Part shown: one piece after another, positions 32,483 through 44,343 of the stretch
Position numbering within the stretch: position 1 is the first letter of the stretch
How the letters are laid out: each line of letters begins with the position of its first letter
Assembly (NCBI GenBank): GCA_030544215.1
Contig: JARZZO010000001.1
Coordinates: 37,785,670 to 37,849,669, forward strand
Direction of reading: 5' to 3'
DNA from: Zantedeschia hybrid cultivar
Lineage: Eukaryota; Streptophyta; Magnoliopsida; Alismatales; Araceae
DNA: 64,000 nt
Position numbers and translations under genes: made by a program
The notes under the pieces: model-generated
Told to the model about the DNA's origin: nothing
The model's input: only the letters and a program-made list of their open reading frames with translations
The model's database searches: none

Positions 32483-34525
32483 TGATAAAGTGTTAAATTG
32501 ATCATTTAAGGGAAATCATATGCATCATACTCATGTTTTTATCTGCAAAATAGCATGAAATGATAGATAATTGTGTAACAAGTCCAACGGTACCAATTTC
32601 ATCAAATTCTGACTTAAAAACATTGTCATTTCATGTGATTAAAGGAGCATAGCGCATTTGCGGTTTTTTGACAAAACCGAGACGAAATGAATAAATATGA
32701 TGATATTTTTATGATAATGCGCTAAATTATATTTATTTTGTGTGAACAGGACTTGCCGATGATGCAGTGCAACTGGTGGAGTTTCCGGAAATTTAGAGGA
32801 GGTCCAGTGTGCGGATTTCAACTAAAACAGGGGTAAAAATGCAATTTGATTCCTTCCCTCGCTGGAGTTTCCCAAAACCCACTATTTCCTTCCGTCTCTC
32901 CAATTTTCTAAACACATCCCTTCTTTTATTTTAAAAATCCTCTCTCTCTCTCTCGTTTTAGAAATTCGAATCTTATTTCTTTTCCAGTTTCCTCTTCCTC
33001 TTCAGATCCAAATCCTGTCCCTTCTCCAAGCCTCCCACGTTCCTTCTCCTCTTCCGATTTCTCCTATAAATTCCTAGCCTCTCTCAGCCGTTCTCTTCCT
33101 CCTCCGTCTCTGTTCTCTCTCCGTTTTTATTTTTTTCCCAGCCTCCTCTTCTTTTCCAACTCTCTTTCCTGCAGCCCTCTCTCTTATATTTTCTCTCCCT
33201 CTCTCGTTCTCTCCTCTGGTTTTCTCTCGTCCTCCCTCTCTGTTTCTCTCCTCTTCTCCGTTTCCTTCCTCCCTCCTAGCACTTTCCTCCTCTCTCTCCA
33301 TTTCCTAGTACTCTCCTTCTCTTTCCCTGTTTCCCAGCACTCTCTTTCTCTTCCTCCAGATCTCTCCCACGCAGCTCTCTCTTTCTTTCCCTCCACATCT
33401 CTCCTGTCTCTCGTTTTCTTCTCCAATCTCTCTTCGATTCTTTCTGCAGATTTCCAGAGACCTCTCTTCCTCCCTCTCTTCTCTCTTCTCTGCCACCCTC
33501 TCTTCTCTCTTCTCTGCCTCCCTCTCCACCAGCACGCCCTGCAAGCATGCATGCACGCACCAGCGGTGAAGCCCTCCTCCACGTTGTCGGCAAGTTCCAG
33601 GTTGAAGCCTAGCCGGCTGTGAGCTCCTCCTTTTCCAACCTGGCGCACCAGCAGTGAGGACTCCACGCGCAGCCCGGCGAGCCTCCTCCAGAAACTTCCT
33701 CAAGCAGCAGCTGCATCCAAGCTCTTCCAGCACCTCCACGCATGCAGCAGCTGTTCACTACACCAACCGAGCTCCATGCAACCTCCACGTGCAGCAGCCT
33801 CCTCCAAGCGCCAACCTGCAGCAGCTTCAGCAAGCTACAGGGAATTGTTGTTAGAAGTTTTTGTTTATTTATTTCAATCATGTTGTTGTTTCTTACATTG
33901 GATCTAATGATTAGTTAATTAAGTACTAATAGTTCAAGTATTTTTATTTCTTATCATTAAATATTTGCATATTAGCGTTAATTTGATTGTTTAGATAGTT
34001 GCATGAACAATACGTCACTATTCACCTCTAACTTCCAGAATTTTATTCTTCCAATGTAAAATCTTTTTATTCAAATCAATCGATATCTAGTACTTGTTTT
34101 GATTTAAATTTTATTTAAAAAAATGTTAAAAAAATAAAATAAAATGAAAAAAATCTTTTGATGAATAGTAACAAGGGGGTATGTGGCTAAGTTTGATTGG
34201 GCTCCATCACTATGCATGCGTATGCAGGGGCGTTGATTGAGTGCTCTTTTCTTTGCACCTTTTAGTTTTGTCATTTGTATTAATACCCTTGTTTAATTAG
34301 TTAAAGTTAGTTGATTCCACTAGTTTTTTTTTACATTGTTTTTTTTTTATAAAAAAAAGATATCTAAATTTTCGAAATCCAAAGTTTTTAAAGTTAAAAT
34401 TCTAACTCCCTGTGGATCGACTCGGACTTACCGCTATTAAATTTCCAAATTTTGATTTGATTGAGCCGGATAAATTTAGATTGAACGTTTTCATGTGTTT
34501 AACGACGCACAATTCGAAACGATCA
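32483..34525 (+). repeat. Athila-2 5' LTR
   Basis: 2043 bp, TGATAAAGTG...AACGATCA. TATA at 33065-33070, CT-rich tract 33070-33530, CATGCATG words near 33546, then an AT-rich end. The minus-strand frames of 33074-33881 come from the CT/GA skew. Confidence 0.93.
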
Positions 34526-34530
34526 ATTTT

Positions 34531-34548
34531 TGGCGCCGTTAACGGGGA
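34531..34548 (+). other. Athila-2 primer binding site (tRNA-Asp type)
   Basis: TGGCGCCGTTAACGGGGA, one base from the Athila-1 site, five bases after the LTR. Confidence 0.85.
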
Positions 34549-35460
34549 GTTAGATTTTTAATTTTGATTATCTTGGATTTAGTGTAATTAATCTTTAGCT
34601 AATTTTATTTTTCTTATTTTTGCAGGTATATTGAAAAAAAAAAAAAAAGGAAAGCGAAATTATGGTAAGTGTGTTCCAACTTTCTATGTTTCAATTTCTT
34701 GACTTTAGTTAATTTCCATTTTTGTAGTTTCTAGTTTAGATAGGTTTCCATTAACTAAAAAAGAAACAAAAAGAAGAACATCCAAATTTAAAAATCTCCA
34801 TTTCCAGGATTAGAAACCTTCCATGTTAGGTCATGGATCATTTAGGACTGCATTTTTAGAATGTTTCCTTTCTTGTAAATTTCCATTTTGTTGAAGATTG
34901 CGGGTGACAAGGTGAGATCTCTACCTTCCTTAAATACCATGTTCATGCATTTCCATGATTGCATAGAACCCTTTGTTTGAATTGGTTGTGCACTTCACAT
35001 AAAAACATCTTAAAGGGCAAGTCCATTAACAAAATAAGGTGGGGATTTGACTACCCTTCCTTGGCCCAAAAACAACCATCCCTTGCACTCTTTCACTAAC
35101 CCAAGCCCATTAAAAGTGAGTAGGAATTCAATTTAGGGTTCACAATGAGATTTGGGTCTAGCTTGAGCCCACTATCACTTTTGGAGACCGGTGTCTAAGG
35201 CTAGAGGTCCAATGGCAAACGCCTAAGTGGGTCGGTGGTTCTTTAATTAGGTCCCTACGAAAGTAGGGGGAGCCTCCCACCACCCCACCTCTTACCTGGC
35301 CGATTGATAATTGTGAGGGTGGACTTGAATTAAACCTAGATTAATTTGTGAGAAACACATCATGTAGGCTAGTTTAACCATAGTTGTCTTAGGAATAATT
35401 GTGTTATAACTTGTTTGCATCATTAATAAATAAATAAATAAATAAAAAAAGATTTTCAGC
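34549..35460 (+). other. Athila-2 leader
   Basis: About 0.9 kb without an open frame, homologous in blocks to the Athila-1 and Athila-3 leaders (for example the CCTACGAAAGTAGGG inverted repeat near 35256). It ends in an AAATAAATAAAT run before the ORF start. Confidence 0.7.
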
Positions 35461-36256
35461 ATGGAGTGGACTCAAATGAACCAATTTCTTAGCCCATGTC
35501 TTAATACCATCACACCTTTCCCTCCACCACCTAATATGGATTTGGCTCACAGATTAGCTAAGCTAGACAAGTTGGCCCACACAATTGATCAATTTCTAGC
35601 TTTGGGCTCAGAACCGTCCTCATATCCCACACAATCATATACCTATCAAGAGAGATGCCCCATTTGGGCCAATCAGGACCATTATGATATCCCACCTGCT
35701 CTTCAATTTCCACCTCACCAGGCCCAAGCTCCAAGTCTAGCTATCCAAGACTTCTCGGATTGGCCCCAATTCCAAGTCTACTCTAGTGGTTTGGCCCACA
35801 ATCATGGACACTCCGATTATCCATTGTCCACAAGCTCTTGTCCACCTTGCTTCCAATCAAATTATTCGACATATTCTTATTCTTCGCAGTCTGATTATCA
35901 GCCCACTTATCCGCATTCTCAAGATGATCAATTCATGCAACTTGAACAAATAGTCTTGGCCCAACAACAATCCATTGGTAGAATGCAGGCCCTAGTTGAC
36001 TGTTTGACTGAAACTAATCTAAGGATGGATTTAGAAGAAGTGCTTAGCAAGCCCATTGAAAATATGCATTCTTTTTCACCTGATTTTGACCAACAAATCA
36101 ACTCACAAATTCAACTTGACATCGTTCAATCCGGCAATGGTCACATCATGCCTGATCTTGAAAACGGAGATAATCTTACGGAGTCGCATCAGGTGAAAAT
36201 AGGGAATGCTAGCATGAATCACTCTATGAAAAATCCTGAGACTAGTCAACAAGATG
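35461..36256 (+). pseudogene. Athila-2 ORF, N-terminal part (Gag-like)
   Basis: ATG at 35461. The first 265 codons of a protein of unknown function. Residues about 22-60 (MDLAHRLAKLDKLAHTIDQF, then SYPTQ) align with the start of the Athila-1 gag remnant. A Q/S/Y/P-rich middle is followed by a segment like LEQIVLAQQQSIGRMQALVD, matching the Athila-1 QLILTQQQSIAKLGSQM block that precedes its protease. The zinc knuckle of Athila-1 is not kept (only one CP and scattered Cys). No capsid domain, signal peptide or membrane segment is visible. It is cut in codon 266 by Athila-3; the other part is at 44344-45578, in the same phase. Confidence 0.8.
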
Positions 36257-38259
36257 TGATCGTTTCGAATTGTGTGTCGTTAAACACATGAAAACGTTCA
36301 ATCTAAATTTATCCGGCTCACTCGAATCAAAATTTGGAAATTTAATAGTGGTGAGTCCGAGTCGAACCACAGGGAGATAGAATTTTAATTTTGAAAACTT
36401 TGGAGTTTAGTTAATCTAAAAAAAATAAGTGATGATTGTTTATGATTTTTAATGCTCTATAATTCAATTATTCTAAAAATAACAACAACCTAAATTAACT
36501 AATTATACTAAATGTTTAATTACCTAATTAAACCACACACAAGCTACTTAACTAAAATTAAAAAGAAATCAAATTAATTAAACTAATTCTAAGTAAACAA
36601 GTAAACACCCCTAATGTAATGATGAAATAAACGTTAACTAAATAAAAATTGAATAAAACTTTTATTAACCACTAATTGTTTAACAAAGAAACACTTATCT
36701 AAACTAACCAAAGTAATTAATGAAGAACTAAATAAACAAGCTTATGCAGCAAATAGGGCTTGGAGAAGGCTACTGCTGGGCTTCATGCGCATTGAGGTTG
36801 CAGGTTACATGCATGGCTGCACGTGGAGGAGGTTGCTGCTGCAACGTGGAGAGGCTGGAGCTTGTCGGGGGCTTCACCAAGTGCATGCACGAGGGGGAGT
36901 CTTCACCAAGTCTGCACGTGGAAGGAGGCACAGATGCTGGCGGTTTTGCCGCAGCTGGTCATGGGAAGCTTGAGGAGGAGGCTGGCGGAAGCTGCTTGAC
37001 GGCTGGCTTGCGGGCATGCATGCGCCGGGTGGACGTGCCAGGTGCGTTGTGGAAGCTTGCTGGCTGGAGGAGCTGGCTGGACGTTGGGCAACGCGTTTGT
37101 GCGCTGGTGGAGGTGCAGCCGGTGCAGCTGGCTCGTGCAGGTGCTCTGGGAGGGGGAACGTGCATGGGCGGTGCGGTGCTGGCAGGTGTGCATGCATGCA
37201 CGTAGCAGCGTAGGGGTGCAGTGGAGGCCGATGCTGGAGGTGCTGGTGTCGTGCTGTGGAGCAGGGAAGAGAGAGACAGAGCGAGAGGGAGGAAGAGAAA
37301 GATGCTGGAAATTGGAGAGAAAGAAGGAAAGGGAGAAAGAAAAGCTGCGGGAAACTGGGAAACGGAGAGGAAGAAGGAGGAAGAGAAACCGGAGAAGAAG
37401 AGGGAATAAGGAAGAGAAAGAGGAGAGAAGCTGCGGAGGGAATTGGGGAACAGAGAAGAAGAATAGAAGAGAGAGAGGAAATCTGAGAGAGAGAGCGTGG
37501 AAGAAAGAGAGAGGTTCTGCTGTGAAACGGTGGGGAGGAGGAAGAGGAGGCTGAAAAAAAAATAAAAAGAACCGAGAGAGAACCGGGGTGCTGGCGGAAG
37601 AGAAAGAGGAGAGGAGAGATTTATAGAGAGGAGAAGGAGTAATCGGCTAGAGAGGAGGAGAGGCTGCCGGGTTTGAGTTGGAAAAGGAGGAGGATATGTG
37701 GGAGACTTGGAGAAGGGACAGGATTTGGATCTGGAGAGGAAGAGGAAACTGGAAAAGAAATAGGATTCGACTTTCTAAAACGAGAAAGAGAGAGAGAGAG
37801 AGGATTTTTAAAATAAAGGAAGGGATGTATTTAGGAAATTGGAGAGACGGAAGGAAATAGTGGGTTTTGGGAAACTCCAGCGAAGGAAGGAATCAAATTG
37901 CATTTTTATCCCTGTTTTGGTTGAAATCCGCACACTGGACCTCCCCCAAATTTTCGAAAACTCCACCAGCTGCACTGCATCATCGGCATGTCCTGTTCAC
38001 ACAAAATAAATATAATTTAGCGCATTATCATAAAAATATCATCATATTTATTCATTTCGTCTCGGTTTTGTCGAAAAACCGCAAATGCGCTATACTCCTT
38101 TAATCACATGAAATGACAATGTTTTTAAGTCAGAATTTGACGAAATTGGTACCGTTGGACTTGTTACACAATTATCTATCATTTCATGCTATTTTGCAGA
38201 TAAAAACATGAGTATGATGCATATGATTGTCCTTAAATGATTAATTTAACACTTTATCA
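36257..38259 (-). repeat. Athila-3 3' LTR (left copy)
   Basis: 2003 bp. On the minus strand it runs from TGATAAAGTG (38259) to AACGATCA. It contains a GA-rich tract 37250-37830, the complement of the CT tract of the other LTRs. It is about 68 bp longer than the right LTR; part of the difference is a segment near 37065-37080 and 37185-37225 missing at right. Confidence 0.93.
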
Positions 38260-38297
38260 CACCCCCCAACTTACTCATTGCTAGTCCCTTAGCAATG
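38260..38297 (-). other. Athila-3 polypurine tract with adjacent stem-loop
   Basis: Minus-strand AAGTTGGGGGGTG (38260-38272) directly precedes the 3' LTR. Just upstream is a perfect 8-bp stem CATTGCTA/TAGCAATG with 6-nt loop (38276-38297). Athila-2 has the same pair at 46463-46500. Confidence 0.85.
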
Positions 38298-39448
38298 CAA
38301 ATAAGGAAAAGTTAGGACAAATAATGAATTATCATGCTTCATTTGTAGTATCTTTCACAATCAATTTAAGTGGTAGCCGTTTGGTTGAGCTAAAAAGTTT
38401 TCATATCCCACAATATTTTGATTCAGCCAGGTGATTGTGCATGAAATTTGACACACTTAGAACTCGTTTCCGACCTTTCTGGTATATTCTTGCCTTTACT
38501 ACCCTTTAGATAAGACTACTTGGGGAGGGGAAGATAATAAAAGATTTCCCGATCATTCAGTGAGGACCGTTTTTCAGTTCCCGTCCCAACTCAGCACTTT
38601 TCACGACTTGGTCATATTTTTGGTACGATGGACTTTTTAGCGTGGCGTTTTCTCTATTCTATCGTACTTTTGCTTTTGAGAGTGTGTACTTTTTGCCACT
38701 CTCTTTGAATTGCCTAAGGGGAGGTGCGTACTTTTTGCCACCTACCTTCTTTTAGCTCTTTTATCGCTTTCTTTTGCCTTTAGTGTTTACAGCTGTCCAT
38801 TTTAACTGACCGCCTCTTTTAGAGTGCTGAGTGGGACAATCCCCTATTACAGATCTTACACATTCCTTTCGTTCAACCCAAAAGAAAAATTAGAATAAGT
38901 AGTCTTATCCTTAAGGTTAATTCCAGCAATTTTATACTTTTAAGTCCTTGTATTTATTCTAAGTTGCCGTGTGTGTGTGAAAATTATCCTGCCGTGGATT
39001 TTTGTGAAGTGGGATATTTAAACTTTAAAGGCTCTTTTAACCAATGTGACAAACAGAAAACTGATTTGTTTAAGATTTACTTAATGAGACATGATTCTCA
39101 TGCAATTTTCATAGGATGTGAGAAGAATTTTTAAAAATTTGACCATTTTTCAGTGAAAGGTATCAATTTTCTTCAAAAGATTTCCAATAAATGCATATCA
39201 AATTGATTGTCCCACCCCCCAACTTGATTGACATTGTCCTCAATGGCATAAAAGATATGGAAAACATGTCAGCCAGAAGAGAATTTGTGAAGGAGCGAAA
39301 CAACCTGTAATGAAGATGATGCGACGTACCCACGGCGATTGCTGCTCAGGGACCTAAAAGGAAAGAAATACAAAAACTCAAATAAAATGTTGGTTTGCCT
39401 CCCAACAAGCGCTAAGTTTATCGTCTTCAGCCAGACGAAATGTGCACA
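38298..39448 (-). other. Athila-3 3' untranslated region
   Basis: About 1.15 kb between ORF and polypurine tract with no open frame. It holds two copies of a GTGCGTACTTTTTGCCACCT-like 20-mer (near 38684 and 38725) and a second G6 tract (minus AAGTTGGGGGGTGGGA, about 39211-39226). It is some 300 bp longer than in Athila-2 because Athila-2 has a deletion near 46022. Confidence 0.75.
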
Positions 39449-40351
39449 CTATCCAATGCCTACTAGCACAAATTTTAGTGCATGCGTTCTGAAATTTGTT
39501 GGTTGGAGTGCATTCAGCATTGCATGTAGCTGCTGATTCAGAGTGTTATCATTAAGGTTCCAGATAAAATAATTTTTCAACATGGTCATTGGAATATTGG
39601 TTTTACTTGATTCATAGGCCATGTCAACTACGTACCCTGCTTCTTGTCCTTGACTAAATTGAAGGACTTGATCCTCGATAAAAAGATCAAAAGATCCCAG
39701 AATGATGGGCCATTGATTCAATGTAGGGGATGATCCAATGTCGAAGATGGGAAAATCAGCAAATATGTGGCTCATATCCATCTGAATAAGAGTATCTTGG
39801 ATCATGTCATGTGGTTGCTTAATGAAATGATCAATTGACTGCAAAGCGACCGACGTGCACTTTAATTTGTGGATTCCAAATTTCTCAAAGATAGAGACTG
39901 AGAACAGGTTTGGTTTGGCCTCAAATTTCAATAAAATCCAGTAAAGATTGATGTTATCGATATTGTAAGAATTGAGTTGGGCAACACAGTGAGTTTCTTT
40001 GAGAAAATGGTTGTTGATGTGGACTTGGCCTAATAATTCCATCACCTCCTTAAGTCGGGCCAGCTTTTGGAGGCTATTGGGCTTAGATTCTCTAACACTC
40101 GGGAAACAGATCATAGGTAGGTGAATATCTGGGCTCTCACTAGAATCCTTCTCGTCTCCTTCATCTCCCCCCAACTTACCCTCAATGGGCTCTTCTTGAT
40201 GATTAGCTAAGTCTATGGCTTCAGTTTTCTCTTGATGCAATTCCTCAAGATTATCCACTTTCTGATCCATTGGGAAGAAGAAATATTCAAGATCCGGACC
40301 ATCATCTGTATTTAATTCCTCTGTGGGAAATAGAAAGTGTTCAAAGTCAGT
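39449..40351 (-). pseudogene. Athila-3 ORF, C-terminal part (protease-like)
   Basis: Frame after the 4-bp duplication. It carries the second copy of the FEHFLFP/LEYFFFP repeat, an acidic linker, and about 200 residues colinear with the Athila-1 region from FKQVQIN to the end of the protease (see Athila-2, 44344-45578). Where Athila-1 has DLGAS, this copy has KFEAK, as in Athila-2. It ends with the same ALKFVLVGIG C-terminus. Confidence 0.78.
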
Positions 40352-41477
40352 CCAGCTCAATATCCAGCAAATCACTCATTTCTCCTTCTCCTTTTTCCTT
40401 CAAGCTCACCTCAAGAGAGATAGGTGTGATCGTGACTTCACTTTGCTGGTCAATCTGAGGGTTTTCCATCTTCTTTCTATCCACCGGGTATATATCTTCT
40501 AGAATATCCACTTTCTCTATTGGGAAGAAAAAATATTCGAGGTTCGGACTAGCATGCATATTGACTTCCACTGTGGGGAATATGAAGTGTTCAAAATCCG
40601 GATTAACCTCTAAAAGATCACTCACTTCCCCTTCTCCTTTTCTATCACTTATGCTTTCCTCAGGACAGACAGGTATGATCATGGATGCATCTTGTTGACC
40701 AGTCTCAGGATTTTTCATAGATTGATTCATGCTAGCATTCCCTATTCTCACCTGATGCGACTCCGTAAGATACTCTCTGTTTTCAAGATCAGGCATGATG
40801 TGACCATTATCGGATTGAACGACGTCAAGTTGAATTTGTGAGTTGATTTGTAGGTCAAAATCAGGTGAAAAAGATTGTAGATTTTCAATGGGCTTGCTAA
40901 GCACTTCTTCTAAATCCATCCTTAGATTAGTTTCAGTCAAACAGTCAACTAGGGCCTGCATTCTACCAATGGTTTGTTGTTGGGCCAAGACTATTTGTTC
41001 AAGTTGCATGAATTGATCATCTTGAGAATGCGGATAACTGGGCTGATAATCAGACTGCGAAGAATATGTCGAATAATTTGCTTGGAAGCAAGGTGGACAA
41101 GAGCTTGTGGACAATGGATAATCGGAGTGTCCATGATTGTGGGCCAAACCACTAGAGTAGACTTGGAATTGGGGCCAATCCGAGAAGTCTTGGATAGCTA
41201 GACTTGGAGCTTGGGCCTGGTGAGGTGGAAATTGAAGAGCAGGTGGGGTATCATAATGGTCCTGATTGGCCCAAACGGGACATCTTTCTTGATAGGTATA
41301 TGATTGTGTGGGATATGAGGACGGTTCTGGGCCCAAAGCTAGAAATTGATCAATTGTGTGGGCCAACTTGTCTAGCTTAGCTAATCTGTGAGCCAAATCC
41401 ATATTAGGTGGTGGAGGGAAAGGTGTGATGGTATTAAGACATGGGCCAAGAAATTGGTTCATTTGAGTCCACTCCAT
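40345..41477 (-). pseudogene. Athila-3 ORF, N-terminal part
   Basis: ATG at 41477-41475, same start as Athila-2 (MEWTQMNQFL). 376 codons are open through the Gag-like region, the first acidic FEHFIFP/LEYFFFP repeat and the start of the second. The frame is lost at a tandem GACT duplication (plus strand AGTCAGTC, 40345-40352); Athila-2 has a single GACT there. Apart from this 4-bp lesion the gene is open. Confidence 0.82.
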
Positions 41478-42380
41478 GCTGAAAATCTTTTTTTTTTTTT
41501 TTTTTATTAATGATGCAAACAAGTTATCACACAATTATTCCTAAGACAACTATGGTTAAACTAGCCTACATGATGTGTTTCTCACAAATTAATCTAGGTT
41601 TAATTCAAGTCCACCCTCACAATTATCAATCGGCCAGGTAAGAGGTGGGGTGGTGGGAGGCTCCCCCTACTTTCGTAGGGACCTAATTAAAGAACCACCG
41701 ACCCACTTAGGCGTTTGCCATTGGACCTCTAGCCTTAGACACCGGTCTCCAAAAGTGATAGTGGGCTCAAGCTAGACCCAAATCTCATTGTGAACCCTAA
41801 ATTGAATTCCTACTCACTTTTAATGGGCTTGGGTTAGTGAAAGAGTGTAAGGGATGGTTGTTTTTGGGCCAAGGAAGGGTAGTCAAATCCCCACCTTATT
41901 TTGTTAATGGACTTGCCCTTAAGATATTTTTATGTGAAGTGCACAACCAAAACAAACAAGGGGTTCTATGCAATCATGGAAATGCATGAACATGGTATTC
42001 AAGGAAGGTAGAGATCTCACCTTGTCACCCGCAATCTTCAATAAAATGGAAATTTACAAGAAAGGAAACATTCTAAAAATGCAGTCCTAAATGATGCATG
42101 ACCTATCATGGAAGGTTTCTAATCCTGGAAATGGAGATTTTTAAATTTGGATGTTCTTCTTTTTGTTCCTTTTTTAGTTAATGGAAACCTATCTAAACTA
42201 GAAACTACAAAAATGGAAACTAACTAAAGTCAAGAAATTGAAACATAGAAAGTTGGAACACACTTACCATGATTTCGCTTTCCTTTTTTTTTTTTCAATA
42301 TACCTGCAAAAATAAGAAAAATAAAATTAGCTAAACATTAATTACACTAAATCCAAGATAATCAAAATTAAAAATCTAAC

Positions 42381-42398
42381 TCCCCAGCAACGGCGCCA
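42381..42398 (-). other. Athila-3 primer binding site (tRNA-Asp type)
   Basis: Minus-strand TGGCGCCGTTGCTGGGGA, five bases inside the 5' LTR. The leader follows at about 41478-42380, with the same blocks as Athila-2. Confidence 0.85.
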
Positions 42399-42403
42399 AA
42401 AAT

Positions 42404-44338
42404 TGATCGTTTCGAATTGTGCGTCGTTAAACACATGAAAACGTTCAATCTAAATTTATCCGGTTCACTCAAATCAAAATTTGGAAATTTAATAGTGGTG
42501 AGTCCGAGTCGAACTACAAGGAGATAGAATTTTAATTTTGAAAACTTTGGAGTTTAGTTAATCTAAAAAAAATAAGTGATGATTGTTTATGATTTTTAAT
42601 GCTCTATAATTCAATTATTCTAAAAATAACAACAACCTAAATTAACTAATTATGCTAAATGTTTAATTGCCTAATTAAACCACACACATGCTACTTAACT
42701 AAAATTAAAAAGAAATCAATTTAATTAAACTAATTCTGAGTATACAAGTAAACACCCCTAATGTAATGATGAAATAAACGTTAACTAAATAAAAATTGAA
42801 TAAAACTTTTATTAACCAGTAATTGTTTAACAAAGAAACACTTATCTAAACTAACCAAAGTAATTAATGAAGAACTAAATAAACAAGCTTATGCAGCAAA
42901 TAGGGCTTGGAGAAGGCTACTGCTGGGCTTCATGCGCATTGAGGTTGCAGGTTACATGCATGGCTGCACGTGGAGGAGGTTGCTGCTGCAACATGGAGAG
43001 GCTGGAGCTTGTCGGGGGTTCACCAAGTGCATGCACGAGGGGGAGTCTTCACCAAGTCTGCACGTGGAAGGAGGCACATATGCTGGCGGTTTTGCCACAG
43101 CTGGTCATAGGAAGCTTGAGGAGGAGGCTGGCGGAAGCTGCTTGACGGCTGGCTTGTGGGCATGCATGCGCCGGGTGGACGTGCCAAGTGCGTTGTGGAA
43201 GCTTGCTGGCTGGACGTTGGGCAACGCGTTTGTGCGCTGGTGGAGGTGCAGCCGGTGCAGCTGGCTCGTGCAGGTGCTCCGGGAGGGGGAACGTGCATGG
43301 GCGGTGCCGATGCTGGAGGTGCTGGTGTCGCGCTGTGGAGCAGGGAAGAGAGAGACAGAGCGAGAGGGAGGAAGAGAAAGATGCTGGAAATTGGAGAGAA
43401 AGTAGGAAAGGGAGAAAGAAAAGCTGCGGGAAACTGGGAAACGGAGAGGAAGAAGGAGTAAGAGAAACCGGAGAAGAGGAGGGAATAAGGAAGAGAAAGA
43501 GGAGAGAAGCTGCGGAGGGAATTGGGAAACAGAGAAGAAGAATAGAAGAGAGAGAGGAAATCTGAGAGAGAGAGCGTGGAAGAAAGAGAGAGGTGCTGCT
43601 GTGAAACGGTGGGGAGGATGAAGAGGAGGCTGAAAAAAAAGTAAAAAGAACCGAGAGAGAACTGGGGTGCTGGCGGAAGAGAAAGAGGAGAGGAGAGATT
43701 TATAGAGAGGAGAAGGAGTAGCCGGCTGGAGAGGAGGAGAGGCTGTCGGGTTTGAGTTGGAAAAGGAGGAGGATATGTGGGAGACTTGGAGAAGGGACAG
43801 GATTTGGATTTGGAGAGGAAGAGGAAACTCGAAAAGAAATAGGATTCGACTTTCTAAAACGAGAAAGAGAGAGAGAGAGAGGATTTTTAAAATAAAGGAA
43901 GGGATGTGTTTATGAAGTTGGAGAGACGGAAGGAAATAGTGGGTTTTGGGAAACTCCAGCGAAGGAAGGAATCAAATTGCATTTTTATCCCTGTTTTGGT
44001 TGAAATCCGCACACTGGACCTCCCCCAAATTTTCGAAAACTCCACCAGCTGCACTGCATCATCGGCATGTCCTGTTCACCCAAAATAAATATAATTTAGC
44101 GCATTATCATAAAAATATCATCATATTTATTCATTTCGTCTCGGTTTTGTCGAAAAACCGCAAATGCGCTATACTCCTTTAATAACATGAAATGACGATG
44201 TTTTTAAGTCAGAATTTGAGGAAATTGGTACCGTTGGACTTGTTACACAATTATCTATCATTTCATGCTATTTTGCAGATAAAAACATGAGTATGATGCA
44301 TATGATTGCCCTTAAATGATTAATTTAACACTTTATCA
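42404..44338 (-). repeat. Athila-3 5' LTR (right copy)
   Basis: 1935 bp, very similar to the left copy with few substitutions, so Athila-3 is young compared with its surroundings. Confidence 0.93.
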
Positions 44339-44343
44339 AGATG

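Larger units (their letters stand above)
36257..44338 (-). mobile_element. Athila-3: non-autonomous Athila-type element (minus strand)
   Basis: 8082 bp, LTRs 36257-38259 and 42404-44338, perfect target duplication AGATG (36252-36256, 44339-44343). Same gene content as Athila-2: primer site, leader, one ORF, polypurine tract, no pol. It inserted head-on into the ORF of its own relative. Confidence 0.95.
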